Positions 14,889 to 23,585 of a DNA stretch of 64,000 bases are shown piece by piece. This stretch comes from Streptomyces tailanensis. Its GTDB lineage: Bacteria > Actinomycetota > Actinomycetes > Streptomycetales > Streptomycetaceae. How positions within the stretch are numbered: the stretch's first letter is position 1; every line of letters starts with the position of its first letter. The notes below the pieces were generated by a model, which saw only the letters and a list, made by a program, of their open reading frames with translations, was not told the DNA's origin and made no database searches. The stretch lies in contig NZ_VTHJ01000038.1 in assembly GCF_008386495.1 (NCBI RefSeq), positions 29,713 to 93,712 of the forward strand, written 5' to 3'. The position numbers and the translations under genes were made by a program.

Positions 14889-16511
14889 ATGGCGGACACC
14901 TCCACCCCCGCAGAAAGGTTTGGCCATATGCGTGACCAGCATCAGGCCACCCGTCAGCCCGCACTCGCCGGGCGCGGCTTCTACCTGGGCTCGATGCTCA
15001 GGGAGGCCGCCGACCGCCACGGGCCCGTCTTCGTCACCCTGGACCGCCCCCTCGACGTCAACCCGGACCTCGGGACCGACCTCGCCTATCCGGTCCTCGC
15101 CGACGTGGTCGACGAACTCTCCGGCCGCCTGTGGGAAGCGGGCGTACGCCCCTCCGAGGAGGTGGTGGTCCACAAGACGGACAACGTCGACATCGTGCTG
15201 CTGACCTGCGCGGTCTCCCGTATAGGCGCCGTCCCCGTGCTTCTGTCGCCCGGCCTCGCGGGCCCCGTCGTCGGTCAGCTCCTCGAACGCCTCCACAAGC
15301 CCTGGCTGATCACCGACCGGGCCAAACTCGAAGGCCCGCTGAAGGACGTCGAACTCCCCGGCCTCGTACGGCGCACCCTGTCCGTCGACGACGCCCCCGG
15401 CGCCGAGCCGCTGCAGAAGTACGCCGGCGCCGTGACCCCGGCCGCCGTGCGCCTTCACCCCTGCGACCCCTCCCTCATCACGCACAGCTCGGGCACCACC
15501 GGCCTCCCCAAGCTGGCCGTGCACTGCCCGAACACGATGTGGAACCGGCTCGTCCCGCAGAAGGCGATGGGCTGGCCCACCCGGGGCGAGACCGCCGCCC
15601 TGCACATGTCCTTCGTGCACTCGCGCTTCTACCATCTGCTCGGTGTCCTGCTGCACTTCGGCAGCCCGCTGGTCCTCATCACCGATCCCGAACCGGCCAA
15701 CATCGGCCCGCTGCTGGCCCGCCACCGCCCCGGCATCGTCGAGACCCACCCCAACACCTTCGTCCTGTGGGAGGAGTTGGCGGACGCGCCCGGTGCCCCG
15801 CTGTCCCGCGTCCGCTCGTACGGCTCCACCTTCGACGCCATCCACCCGCGTACCGTGCAGCGGTTGCTGGACGCGTCGAGGCGGCGCTCGCCGTGGCTCA
15901 TCCAGCTGTACGGGCAGAGCGAGACCGGCCCGGTCGCCTTCCAGTGGTTCACGCGCCGCAGCGCCGCCCGCGCCGACGGCCGCAGGGTCGGCATCGGCAT
16001 CCCGGGCTTCACCCGCGTCCGGGTCGCGGACGAGGACGGCCACCGGGTCCGCCCGGGCGCCCCCGGCCGGATCGAGGCCCGCACCCGGGGCCGTATCCTC
16101 ACCTACCTCGGCGCCCGTGAGCGCTATCTGCGCCAACTCGGCGGCGGCTGGTGGCAGATGGGCGACATGGGCTACCAGAGCCGCTGGGGCGCCCTCTATC
16201 TGATCGACCGTGAGATCGACCAGATCGACTCCGTGCACAGCAACCTGGAGGTCGAGGACACCCTGATGTCCCGCCTGGAGGAGCTGCGCGAGGTCGTCAT
16301 CGTCCCCGGCGTCGACCGCGAACCCGTCCCCGTGGTGTGCGTACGCGGCGAACGCCCCCTGGACCCGCGGCGCTGGCGGGAGGCCACCGCCGACCTGCCT
16401 GCCATGGCGGAGCCCAGACAGTGGCGGTTCGAGGAACTGCCCATGACCTCCACCTGGAAGGTCAAACGGGTCGAGATCACCCGCATGCTGACCGAGAGCG
16501 CCCGCACATGA
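14889..16511 (+). CDS. Second adenylate-forming enzyme (acyl/aryl-CoA synthetase-like)
   Basis: This 540-residue protein is of the AMP-binding family but is clearly different from its neighbour. Motifs are HSSGTTGLPKL (about 197-207), YGQSETG, QMGDMGY, then DREIDQIDS in place of the usual GRxDD, and a Lys in TSTWKVKR at the catalytic C-terminal position. It may activate a second acid or form an amide/ester directly from the adenylate. ATG 14889 has AAGGAG ten bases upstream; an in-frame ATG at 14928 with AGAAAGG is an alternative. It starts three bases after the first ligase and overlaps the FAD gene by ATGA. The substrate is unknown. Confidence 0.82.
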   Translation: MADTSTPAERFGHMRDQHQATRQPALAGRGFYLGSMLREAADRHGPVFVTLDRPLDVNPDLGTDLAYPVLADVVDELSGRLWEAGVRPSEEVVVHKTDNVDIVLLTCAVSRIGAVPVLLSPGLAGPVVGQLLERLHKPWLITDRAKLEGPLKDVELPGLVRRTLSVDDAPGAEPLQKYAGAVTPAAVRLHPCDPSLITHSSGTTGLPKLAVHCPNTMWNRLVPQKAMGWPTRGETAALHMSFVHSRFYHLLGVLLHFGSPLVLITDPEPANIGPLLARHRPGIVETHPNTFVLWEELADAPGAPLSRVRSYGSTFDAIHPRTVQRLLDASRRRSPWLIQLYGQSETGPVAFQWFTRRSAARADGRRVGIGIPGFTRVRVADEDGHRVRPGAPGRIEARTRGRILTYLGARERYLRQLGGGWWQMGDMGYQSRWGALYLIDREIDQIDSVHSNLEVEDTLMSRLEELREVVIVPGVDREPVPVVCVRGERPLDPRRWREATADLPAMAEPRQWRFEELPMTSTWKVKRVEITRMLTESART

Positions 16512-17692
16512 CGACTTCGCCCGTCCTCGTCGTGGGCGCCGGCCCCGTGGGCCTCTCGGCGGCCCTCGCCCTGCGCGCCCACGACCTCCCCGTCACGCTG
16601 CTCGAAGCCGACCCCGAGGGCCGCGAGCGCCCGGGCAGCCGCGCCCTGTTCGTCCACCGCGAGACCCTGGAACTCCTCGAAGGGATGCGCCCGGGGCTGG
16701 CGGCCGAGATAGCCTCGTACGGCCGGACCTGGCAGACCAAGCGGACCCTGTACCGGGGCCGCGAGGTGTACACCCGCACCTTCCCCCCGCCCACCGGCAC
16801 CCCGCCCTTCACCAGCCTCCGCCAGGTCGACACCGAGCGCTTCCTGCTCGCCGCCTGCCAGGACGCGGGCGTGGAGTTCGTGTGGGACGCCAGGATCACC
16901 GGCGTGCACACCGACCCGACCGGAGTGCGGCTCACCGACGAGGACGGCCGTACCTGGACGGGCACCCACGCCGTGGCCGCCGACGGCGCCCGCTCCGCCG
17001 TACGGCGCGAACTGGGCATCCCCCTGGAGGGCACCCACGGCGACGGCTTCCACGTCGTCGCGGACATCGCCGACATCCCGGGAGCCGAGCTGCCCCTGGA
17101 GCGGGTCTTCCACTATGAGCACCCGGACCTCGGCGGCCGCAGTGTCATGCGCGTGCCGTTCACCGGCGGCTTCCAGGTCGACCTCCAGTGCCGCGACGAC
17201 GACGCGGCCGAGGAGTACGGCACCGAGGAGGCCGTGCGGCGCTGGCTGCCGAAGGTGGTGGGGGAGGGCTACGGCGAGCGGATCCTGTGGGTGTCCACAT
17301 ACCGCTTCCTGCGCAAGGTCGCCGCCGGCTTCACCGACCAGCACCGCAGGGTGCTGCTCGTCGGCGAGGCGGCCCACCTCTTCCCGCCGTTCGGGGCGCG
17401 CGGCATGAACAGCGGTATCGCGGACGCGGCCGCCGCTGCCGAAGCCGTCGCCGACGGCAGGCCCGAAGCGGTCGCTTCCTTCGCCGCGGTCCGGCGCTCG
17501 GCGGCCCTGTTCAACAGCGCCGCCGCCGGCACGGCCCTGGACCATCTGCGGCCCCGGCGCCGTATCGTCCGCGTCAAGCAGCGCGCCGCGGCCGCCCTCG
17601 CGCCCGTCGTGCCCCGCTGCGGCGCCTGGCTGGAGCACGCGCCGTACGGGCCCCGACACGGGTCCCCGGCCGTCGCGGGCCGCAAGTACTGA
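16508..17692 (+). CDS. FAD-dependent aromatic hydroxylase
   Basis: This 394-residue group A flavoprotein monooxygenase has the N-terminal dinucleotide fold VVGAGPVGLSAALAL (7-21), the DG motif in VAADGARSAVRR, and the second FAD motif LVGEAAHLFPPFGARGMNSG. The usual GDAAH of that motif reads GEAAH here. The family inserts one oxygen into an aromatic ring using NAD(P)H. Given its operon, the likely substrate is p-aminobenzoate or its CoA/adenylate derivative. The ATG overlaps the previous stop (ATGA). Its last 20 bases are duplicated just downstream. Confidence 0.85.
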   Translation: MTTSPVLVVGAGPVGLSAALALRAHDLPVTLLEADPEGRERPGSRALFVHRETLELLEGMRPGLAAEIASYGRTWQTKRTLYRGREVYTRTFPPPTGTPPFTSLRQVDTERFLLAACQDAGVEFVWDARITGVHTDPTGVRLTDEDGRTWTGTHAVAADGARSAVRRELGIPLEGTHGDGFHVVADIADIPGAELPLERVFHYEHPDLGGRSVMRVPFTGGFQVDLQCRDDDAAEEYGTEEAVRRWLPKVVGEGYGERILWVSTYRFLRKVAAGFTDQHRRVLLVGEAAHLFPPFGARGMNSGIADAAAAAEAVADGRPEAVASFAAVRRSAALFNSAAAGTALDHLRPRRRIVRVKQRAAAALAPVVPRCGAWLEHAPYGPRHGSPAVAGRKY

Positions 17693-17713
17693 AGTCGCGG
17701 GCCGCAAGTACTG
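17672..17713 (+). repeat. 20-bp tandem duplication at the end of the hydroxylase gene
   Basis: GTCGCGGGCCGCAAGTACTG occurs at 17672-17691 and again, identical, at 17694-17713 (period 22). The first copy spans the stop codon of the hydroxylase; the second lies in the short gap before the lyase gene. It looks like a recent slippage or duplication. Confidence 0.9.
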
Positions 17714-17727
17714 GAACGGAAAGACCG

Positions 17728-18534
17728 ATGGAGTACGGAGTGACACAACCGGCCATCGCGGAAGGTCTGTCGACCTGGTCGCCCGAGCGCGGCCTGACCC
17801 CGAGCTCCGCGCGGAGCGGACGCCTCCTGGTCGCGGACTCGTGGCTGTTGCGTGACGGACGGGTGCGCGGTTTCGACCGGCACCGGGAGCGGTTCCTGCG
17901 GGGCTGCGGCGAGTGCGGAGCACCGCCCCTGGAACAGGTCGTGGAGTTCTGGAAGGACATGGCGGCCGCGCTGCCGCGTACGGGGGAGTGGTTCCCCCGC
18001 GTGGAACTCGCTGCGGGATCACTGGAGTTGAGGCTGCGGCTCCGGCACGCGCCGGCCCGCACCGCGGATGTACGGGTCTGGGCGGCCGGCCAGCCGGACA
18101 CGCGTACCGTGCCCCGCCGCAAGGGCCCTGACCTGGACGCCCTGGCCCGGGTGCGGGGACGGGCGTCCGGCACCGGCGCCGACGAGGCCGTACTGATCGC
18201 ACCCTCGGGACTGGTCCTGGAGGCCGCCAACTCCAGCCTCGTGTGGTGGGAGGACGAGACGCTCTGCACGCCGCCGCCCCGCCTCCCCATCCTCGCCGGC
18301 GTCACCATGGCACTCGTCCAGGAGCGGGCCGCGAACATCGGCGTCCGCGTCGCCCACCGCGAGCGCTCCATGGCCGAGCTGGACGGCCGTGAGGTGTGGC
18401 TCGTCAACGCCCTGCACGGGATCCGCCCGGTCGCCGCCTGGACCGGGCGCCCGATGACCGCCGGTCCGGCCGTCCACGCTCCGGAATGGCGGGAATGGCT
18501 GGAAGGCCTGATGGAGCCGCTCCCCGACAACTGA
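17728..18534 (+). CDS. Class IV aminotransferase-fold enzyme, probable aminodeoxychorismate lyase (PabC-like)
   Basis: This 268-residue PLP fold-type IV protein should split 4-amino-4-deoxychorismate into p-aminobenzoate and pyruvate. It has DSWLLRDGRVRGFDRHRERF at the N-terminus, the expected Lys region around TVPRRKGPDL (near 131-140), ALIAPSG-like VLIAPSGLVLEAANSSL and the PLP-phosphate loop LPILAGVT. The order matches bacterial PabC and the lyases of candicidin/chloramphenicol-type clusters. ATG 17728 has GGAAAG upstream. It is the last gene of the operon and is followed by a strong terminator. A branched-chain-type aminotransferase is the alternative, less likely with PabAB present. Confidence 0.82.
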   Translation: MEYGVTQPAIAEGLSTWSPERGLTPSSARSGRLLVADSWLLRDGRVRGFDRHRERFLRGCGECGAPPLEQVVEFWKDMAAALPRTGEWFPRVELAAGSLELRLRLRHAPARTADVRVWAAGQPDTRTVPRRKGPDLDALARVRGRASGTGADEAVLIAPSGLVLEAANSSLVWWEDETLCTPPPRLPILAGVTMALVQERAANIGVRVAHRERSMAELDGREVWLVNALHGIRPVAAWTGRPMTAGPAVHAPEWREWLEGLMEPLPDN

Positions 18535-18565
18535 GAAATAGACACACGGATACAGATACAGATAA

Positions 18566-18596
18566 GCGCCGGGCCGCATTCGATACGGCCCGGCGC
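18566..18596. terminator. Strong bidirectional terminator closing the pABA operon
   Basis: GCGCCGGGCCG and CGGCCCGGCGC form a perfect 11-base stem with a 9-base loop, followed by AATT. It lies between the lyase gene and the converging AhpD-like gene. Confidence 0.85.
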
Positions 18597-18654
18597 AATT
18601 CGGCGTTCCTGAATCAGGGGAATTCGTTCCCGAAGGTTCCGGAAGGATTCCGGT

Positions 18655-19143
18655 CTACTTCTGGGCGGGCTGATAGGCGCCCGGAACCATCCGTGTCGCG
18701 ATCGCGATCCGGTTGTACGCGTTGATCACGGTGGCCGCCCAGATCAGCGCCGCGACCTGCTCGTCGTCGAAGACCTCCGCGGCCGCCGCGTAGACGTCGT
18801 CCGGCACATGTCCGTCCTGGTGGACCAGGGTCACCGCCTCGGTCAGCGCCAGCGCGGCGCGCTCGCGGGCGGTGAAGAAGGGCGTCTCCCGCCAGGCGTT
18901 CAGCGCGTAGATCCGCTGCTCGGTCTCGCCCTGGGCACGGGCGTCCTTGGTGTGCATGTCCAGGCAGAACGCGCAGCCGTTGATCTGCGACGCGCGAATG
19001 CGGACCAGTTCGAGGATCTCCGGCTCGACCTTCGCGTCCCGCGCCGCGGAAACGGCGGCGGCGTGCAGGGAGCCCATCGCGCCGGACACATCGGGGGTGA
19101 TTTTCTTGAGGGCCACGCGAGTTATGGAATCGCTGTTGCTCAT
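18655..19143 (-). CDS. Carboxymuconolactone decarboxylase/AhpD-like alkylhydroperoxidase
   Basis: This 162-residue, all-helical protein of the CMD/AhpD family has a redox CxxC pair in NGCAFCLDMHTKDAR (near 54-68), the signature of peroxidase-type members. It probably reduces organic peroxides or acts as a thiol-disulfide protein. ATG 19143 gives the normal family start; the open frame upstream to 19248 does not resemble the family. It stands alone between the pABA terminator and the divergent transpeptidase gene. Confidence 0.85.
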   Translation of the reverse strand: MSNSDSITRVALKKITPDVSGAMGSLHAAAVSAARDAKVEPEILELVRIRASQINGCAFCLDMHTKDARAQGETEQRIYALNAWRETPFFTARERAALALTEAVTLVHQDGHVPDDVYAAAAEVFDDEQVAALIWAATVINAYNRIAIATRMVPGAYQPAQK

Positions 19144-19276
19144 GGGGAGAACTCTATATCCGTAATTCTCGCCGTGTAACTGTTTCGTCTCAGCGCGAGC
19201 AACGCCACAACCGCCCTGCCCCGCCGTGTGTCTACCGACGCAGAGCAATCAACGTGTGTGAGAGGGAAGGACCGCC

Positions 19277-19972
19277 ATGGGGGACATAGGCAGAAGAGGC
19301 GCTGTAGCGCTCACGATCACCGGCCTGCTGACACCGCTCACGCTGGCGCTGGGCACCGCGCCCGCGCAGGCGGCGAGCTGTACGACGTCGACAGGGCCGT
19401 ACCAGAAGCAGGTGGAGAAGTTCCTCGGCCGTCCGGTCGACGGCAAGCAGTCGGCCGCCGACTGCAAGGCGATCAAGGCCTTCCAGACCAAGCACGGCAT
19501 CACACCGAACATCGGATACGCGGGTTCCGTCACTTGGGGCGTGATGGACCTGATGAACAAGCAGAAGGCCGTGGGCAAGAACCCCAACAAGGCCGGCAAG
19601 TGCCCGACCAACAAGGGCCGGATCGCCTGCGTCGACCTCACCCTCCAGCTGAGCTGGATCCAGGACGGCAAGAAGCTCGTCTACGGACCCGTGCCGGTCC
19701 GTACCGGCCGGAACGGCTACGAGACCCGCACCGGCCTGAAGAAGATCTACTGGCGGAACATCGACCACGTCTCGTCCATCTACCACGTGCCCATGCCCTA
19801 CAGCCAGTTCTTCGACGGCGGCCAGGCCTTCCACTCCGTCGGCGTCAGCATGTGGAACCCGCCCGGCTCCCACGGCTGCGTCAACATGACGAAGACCGAT
19901 GCCAAGAAGTACTGGTCGCTGCTGAAGAAGGGCGACGACGTCTACGTGTACGGCCGTAAGCCGGGCACCTGA
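19277..19972 (+). CDS. Secreted L,D-transpeptidase (YkuD) with N-terminal peptidoglycan-binding domain
   Basis: This 231-residue exported protein has a Sec signal peptide (about 1-32) with APAQAA at its end. A peptidoglycan-binding-type helical module follows (about 40-95), then a YkuD domain with the catalytic His and Cys in HSVGVSMWNPPGSHGCVNM (near 193-211). It acts in the wall, making or remodelling 3-3 cross-links. The start has GGGAAGG upstream. The gene stands alone, converging with the Gfo/Idh gene. Confidence 0.88.
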   Translation: MGDIGRRGAVALTITGLLTPLTLALGTAPAQAASCTTSTGPYQKQVEKFLGRPVDGKQSAADCKAIKAFQTKHGITPNIGYAGSVTWGVMDLMNKQKAVGKNPNKAGKCPTNKGRIACVDLTLQLSWIQDGKKLVYGPVPVRTGRNGYETRTGLKKIYWRNIDHVSSIYHVPMPYSQFFDGGQAFHSVGVSMWNPPGSHGCVNMTKTDAKKYWSLLKKGDDVYVYGRKPGT

Positions 19973-20012
19973 CACGTATCCAGGAGCCCGGCCCGTCACC
20001 GGTGGTGAAACG

Positions 20013-21215
20013 TCACGCCTCGGGCGCGTCCCCGAAGTCCGGGATCTCCAGCCGTCCCCCACCCTGCCGCGCGGACTCGTGCGCGAGGATGCCCGGCAGG
20101 GTGTAGCGGGCCGCCACCCACGCGTTCACCGACGGCAGGGTCCGCGTGTTGACGGCGGTCACGAAGTCGTCCACCAGGAAGTGGTGGCTGCCCTCGTGAC
20201 CGTTGTGCAGATTGTCGAACTCCCGCGGCAGCCGCGACCGGTCGTGCACCGGCGCCGAACCGGAGGTGAAGGCGGCCCGCAGATCCGGCGCGATGTGCTG
20301 GAGGGACGGGTCGTCGGGGGACAAGGTGGGCTTGGGCTCAAGCAGTTCGCTGATGTCCTTGACCCCCTTCTTGTCCTGCCAGAACGCCACCGTGGCCAAC
20401 TGCTCCATGCTCGCGTCCGTCCCGAAGAACCGGAAACGCGACTCCCGGATGTGCGACGGATAGCCCACCCGCCGGAACTCGTTCGTACGGAACGAACCGC
20501 CGCCCGCCACCTCGAACAGCGCGGTCGCGTTGGAGAAGTCGTTGCCGAACTGGCTGACCTCCTTGTCGAACACCCCGTCCCCGCGCCCGTCGACCACCCC
20601 GATCGCCGACACACTCACCGCGTGCGTCTGCCAGGCCCCGAGCACCCCGCCCACCGAGTGCGTCGGGTACAGCAGCGGCGGATAGCTCGCGGTCGCCTTC
20701 CAGTTCTCGCCGCCGCTGTACTGGTACGCCTCGTAGAACCCCAGATCCATGTCGTGGACGTAGTCGCCCTCGGCGTAGAAGAGCCGCCCGAAGGCGCCCT
20801 CGGCGATCTGGTTGCGGGCGTGCACGGTCGCCGGGTTGTACTGGCTGGTCTCACCCATCATGTACGTCAGCCCGGTCGCCCGGACCGCGTCGATGATCGC
20901 CGCTATCTCCTCCGCGGTGATCGCCATGGGGACCGCGGAGTACACGTGCTTGCCGGCGCCCAGTCCCTGGAGCACCAGCGGTCCGTGCGTCCAGCGCTGG
21001 GTGAAGATCGCGACGGCGTCCACCGCCTTCGACTCCAGCATCGCCTCGTACGAGGGGAAGGTGCCGGCCAGGCCCTGCGCGGCGGCCAGCTGCTCCGCGC
21101 GTTCCGGCAGCAGATCGGTGACGTAGACGTCGCCGACGCCGGGGTGGGCCTGGAACAGCGTGGCGAACTGGCCGGAGAACTGGCCGGCGCCGACGATGCC
21201 GAGGGAGAACGTCAT
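20013..21215 (-). CDS. Gfo/Idh/MocA-family sugar dehydrogenase
   Basis: This 400-residue NAD(P)-dependent oxidoreductase has the Rossmann motif GIVGAGQFSGQFA at the N-terminus and the family EKxP-like loop as GAGKHVYSAVPMA (near 90-102), where the usual Lys-Pro reads Val-Pro with the Lys shifted. It is the last gene of a sugar ABC operon and probably oxidises the imported sugar or inositol-like compound. The start MTFSLG is chosen because the Rossmann fold begins there. The gap to the binding-protein gene is 50 bases. Confidence 0.85.
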   Translation of the reverse strand: MTFSLGIVGAGQFSGQFATLFQAHPGVGDVYVTDLLPERAEQLAAAQGLAGTFPSYEAMLESKAVDAVAIFTQRWTHGPLVLQGLGAGKHVYSAVPMAITAEEIAAIIDAVRATGLTYMMGETSQYNPATVHARNQIAEGAFGRLFYAEGDYVHDMDLGFYEAYQYSGGENWKATASYPPLLYPTHSVGGVLGAWQTHAVSVSAIGVVDGRGDGVFDKEVSQFGNDFSNATALFEVAGGGSFRTNEFRRVGYPSHIRESRFRFFGTDASMEQLATVAFWQDKKGVKDISELLEPKPTLSPDDPSLQHIAPDLRAAFTSGSAPVHDRSRLPREFDNLHNGHEGSHHFLVDDFVTAVNTRTLPSVNAWVAARYTLPGILAHESARQGGGRLEIPDFGDAPEA

Positions 21216-21265
21216 GTAAGAGGTGTCCTTCACTGGTCGAGTCACTGGTCGCGTCATGCGTCGTG

Positions 21266-22609
21266 TCACTGGTCGAGAATCAGGTTGATCTGGGCGTTGG
21301 TCTCGTCGAGGCCGCTCACCGGCGCGCCGTTGCCGTAGATGTCCTCCATCGCGGGCTGCATGAGCGCCGTGACGTCCGCCGCGTAGTTGGTGATCGGGTA
21401 CGAGAAGGTCCGGAAGTTGTCCGTGTCGGCCACCGGTTCGGTGAAGGCCGAGACGTCGATGCCCTTCTTCTCGTACGCGGCGACGGCGGCCTCCGTGCCG
21501 GCCGGCGTCGCCGGGAAGACGACCCCGTACTCACCGACCACGGTCTGGCACTTGTCGGAGGCCAGATACGCCACCCACTTCCGGGCGCCCGCCTTGTTCT
21601 TGGAGGCCTTGGTGATGGAGTCGGCGAGGCCGTTCATCATGGTGGCACGCTTGCCGGTCGGTCCGGCCGGGGTGACGGCGGAGGCGATGTCCATGCCCTT
21701 GAAGCCTGTGTAGGTGGAGATCATCCAGGCGCCGTCGAAGGTGATGGCGGCCTTGCCCGCGGCGATCTGGGTGTTGGCCTGGTTGGACTGGACGTTGTAG
21801 TCGGAGAGGGGAACCATGTAGCCCTTCTCCGCGAGCCCGAAGTACCACTTGATCACGGACTGGAAGGTCTCGTCGTCGTACTGGTACTTCGTCCCCCAGC
21901 GGGCCTTGTCCGTGTAGCTCCACCCGGCCGAGCCGGCGAACGGGCTCCACTGGGTCTGCCCGTCGGCGTAGCCGCCGCCGTTGCTGGCCAGGCCGTACAC
22001 CTTGACGTTGTTCTTGTCGAAGCCGGGCTCGTCGCCCCGCCTGCCCTTGTTGTCGACGGTCAGGTGGGCGATGGCCTTCTCGAAGGTGCCGCCGTCCTCG
22101 GGGTTCCAGGAGAGGTCGTTCAGCTCGTCGGCGGTGAGGCCCGCATCCTTCACCATCTTCTGGTTGTAGAAGAGCGCGACGGTGTCCCAGTCCTTCGGGG
22201 AGCCGTAGCGGTGGCCGTCCTGGCCGATCCAGTTGGCGGCGAGCCCTGGCTGGTAGTCGGACTCCTCGATGTCCAGGTCGTCGAGCGGTTCGAGGACCTG
22301 CAGATCGGCGAACTGGCCGAACTTCTGGATGTGGTCGGTGAACACGTCCGGCTGGGTGCCCGCGATGAAGCCGGCGGTGAGCTTGGTCCAGTAGTCGCTC
22401 CAGCCCAACTGGGTGATCTTCACCTTCAGTCCGGGGTTCTCCTTCTCGAACCCCTTCGCGCAGGCCTGGTAGGCGGGCAGCTGGTTGGCGTCCCACAGCC
22501 AGTACGTCACGGTGTTCGAGGACGCCCCGGTGCCGTCGCCCTGCGCGCACCCGGTCACCAGGGACAGCGTCAGCGCTCCGGCCCATGCGGTCAGCGTACG
22601 AAGTCGCAT
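21266..22609 (-). CDS. Sugar ABC transporter substrate-binding lipoprotein
   Basis: This 447-residue family 1 solute-binding protein has a type II signal peptide and lipobox LVTGC (Cys at about 21) anchoring it to the membrane outer face. The body has the family pattern: TYWLWDANQLPAY, FEKENPGLKVKI, QPDVF, ALFYNQKMVKDAGL and FDGAWM. It delivers a sugar to the two permeases encoded just upstream in the operon. No ATPase gene is present; streptomycetes often share one MsiK-type ATPase. The ligand is unknown. Confidence 0.9.
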   Translation of the reverse strand: MRLRTLTAWAGALTLSLVTGCAQGDGTGASSNTVTYWLWDANQLPAYQACAKGFEKENPGLKVKITQLGWSDYWTKLTAGFIAGTQPDVFTDHIQKFGQFADLQVLEPLDDLDIEESDYQPGLAANWIGQDGHRYGSPKDWDTVALFYNQKMVKDAGLTADELNDLSWNPEDGGTFEKAIAHLTVDNKGRRGDEPGFDKNNVKVYGLASNGGGYADGQTQWSPFAGSAGWSYTDKARWGTKYQYDDETFQSVIKWYFGLAEKGYMVPLSDYNVQSNQANTQIAAGKAAITFDGAWMISTYTGFKGMDIASAVTPAGPTGKRATMMNGLADSITKASKNKAGARKWVAYLASDKCQTVVGEYGVVFPATPAGTEAAVAAYEKKGIDVSAFTEPVADTDNFRTFSYPITNYAADVTALMQPAMEDIYGNGAPVSGLDETNAQINLILDQ

Positions 22610-22619
22610 CAGTGGTCCC

Positions 22620-23567
22620 TCACTTGATCCCGGTGAAGCCGATGGAGCTGACGATGCGGCGGGCGGAGCAGGCGAAGAGCACGAGCATCGGGAGCGCGGC
22701 GATCAGCGTCGCGGCCGTGAGTCCCGACCAGTCCACGCCGGTCGCGGGGGTCTGCGCCCGGAAGATCGCCAGCGCCACGGTCAGCACCCGCGAGCCGTCG
22801 CTGTAACTGACCATCAGGGGCCAGAAGTAGTCGTTCCAGGAGGTGATGTATGTCAGCACGGCCAGCGTGAGGATCGGGGTGGACGCCATGGGCAGGATGA
22901 CCCGGAAGAAGATCCTGACCTTCCCGGCCCCGTCCAGCAGCGCCGCCTCCTCGACCTCGTGGGGGATGTTCATGAAGAACTGCCGCAGGAAGAAGACCGC
23001 GAACGGGGTCATGAACAGGCTCGGCAGCGCGATGCCCAACAGGCTGTCCACCAGGTGGAGTTGTTTGATGAGCACGAAGTTCGGCAGCAGTGTGAAGATG
23101 GTCGGCACCATCAGCCCGGCCAGGAACAGACCGAACACCTTGTCCCGGCCCCGCCAGCGCAGCCGGGCGAACGCGTACGCGGCCATCGCGGAGAAGAAGA
23201 TCTGACAGCCGGTGATCAGCGTCGCGACGATCACCGAGTTGAGCAGATACCGCCAGAAGTCGAGCCCGCCGCCCGCGCCGCCCTGCGCGATCGCCTCCTC
23301 GGCCGACTGGAGTCCCAGGGCTCGTTCGAAGCCGGTGGTCGTGAGATCGACGGGGAGCGGGTTCGCGGGGTCCGCGTTGAGCCCGGCGTTGGTGGAGAGC
23401 GCGGTGCGCAGGATCCAGTAGAACGGCAGCAGGGTGACGAGGATGATCAGGACGAGTACGGTCCAGGCGGTCGCCCTCCCGAAGGAGAATCGGCGCTTGG
23501 TCGGTCGTACGGTCGGCTGTGAGGTCGACGGTGCGGCGGGTGCCGCGGGTGTGGTCAAGGTGGCCAT
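22620..23567 (-). CDS. Sugar ABC transporter permease (MalG type)
   Basis: This 315-residue inner-membrane permease has six hydrophobic segments and the EAA loop EEAALLDGAGKVRIFFRVILP (about 215-235) that docks the ATPase. Tail and length match the second permease of CUT1 systems. GAAGGGAG precedes the ATG. It lies 18 bases after the MalF-type gene and 10 bases before the binding-protein gene. Confidence 0.9.
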   Translation of the reverse strand: MATLTTPAAPAAPSTSQPTVRPTKRRFSFGRATAWTVLVLIILVTLLPFYWILRTALSTNAGLNADPANPLPVDLTTTGFERALGLQSAEEAIAQGGAGGGLDFWRYLLNSVIVATLITGCQIFFSAMAAYAFARLRWRGRDKVFGLFLAGLMVPTIFTLLPNFVLIKQLHLVDSLLGIALPSLFMTPFAVFFLRQFFMNIPHEVEEAALLDGAGKVRIFFRVILPMASTPILTLAVLTYITSWNDYFWPLMVSYSDGSRVLTVALAIFRAQTPATGVDWSGLTAATLIAALPMLVLFACSARRIVSSIGFTGIK

Positions 23568-23585
23568 GTCGGTGTCTCCCTTCCG

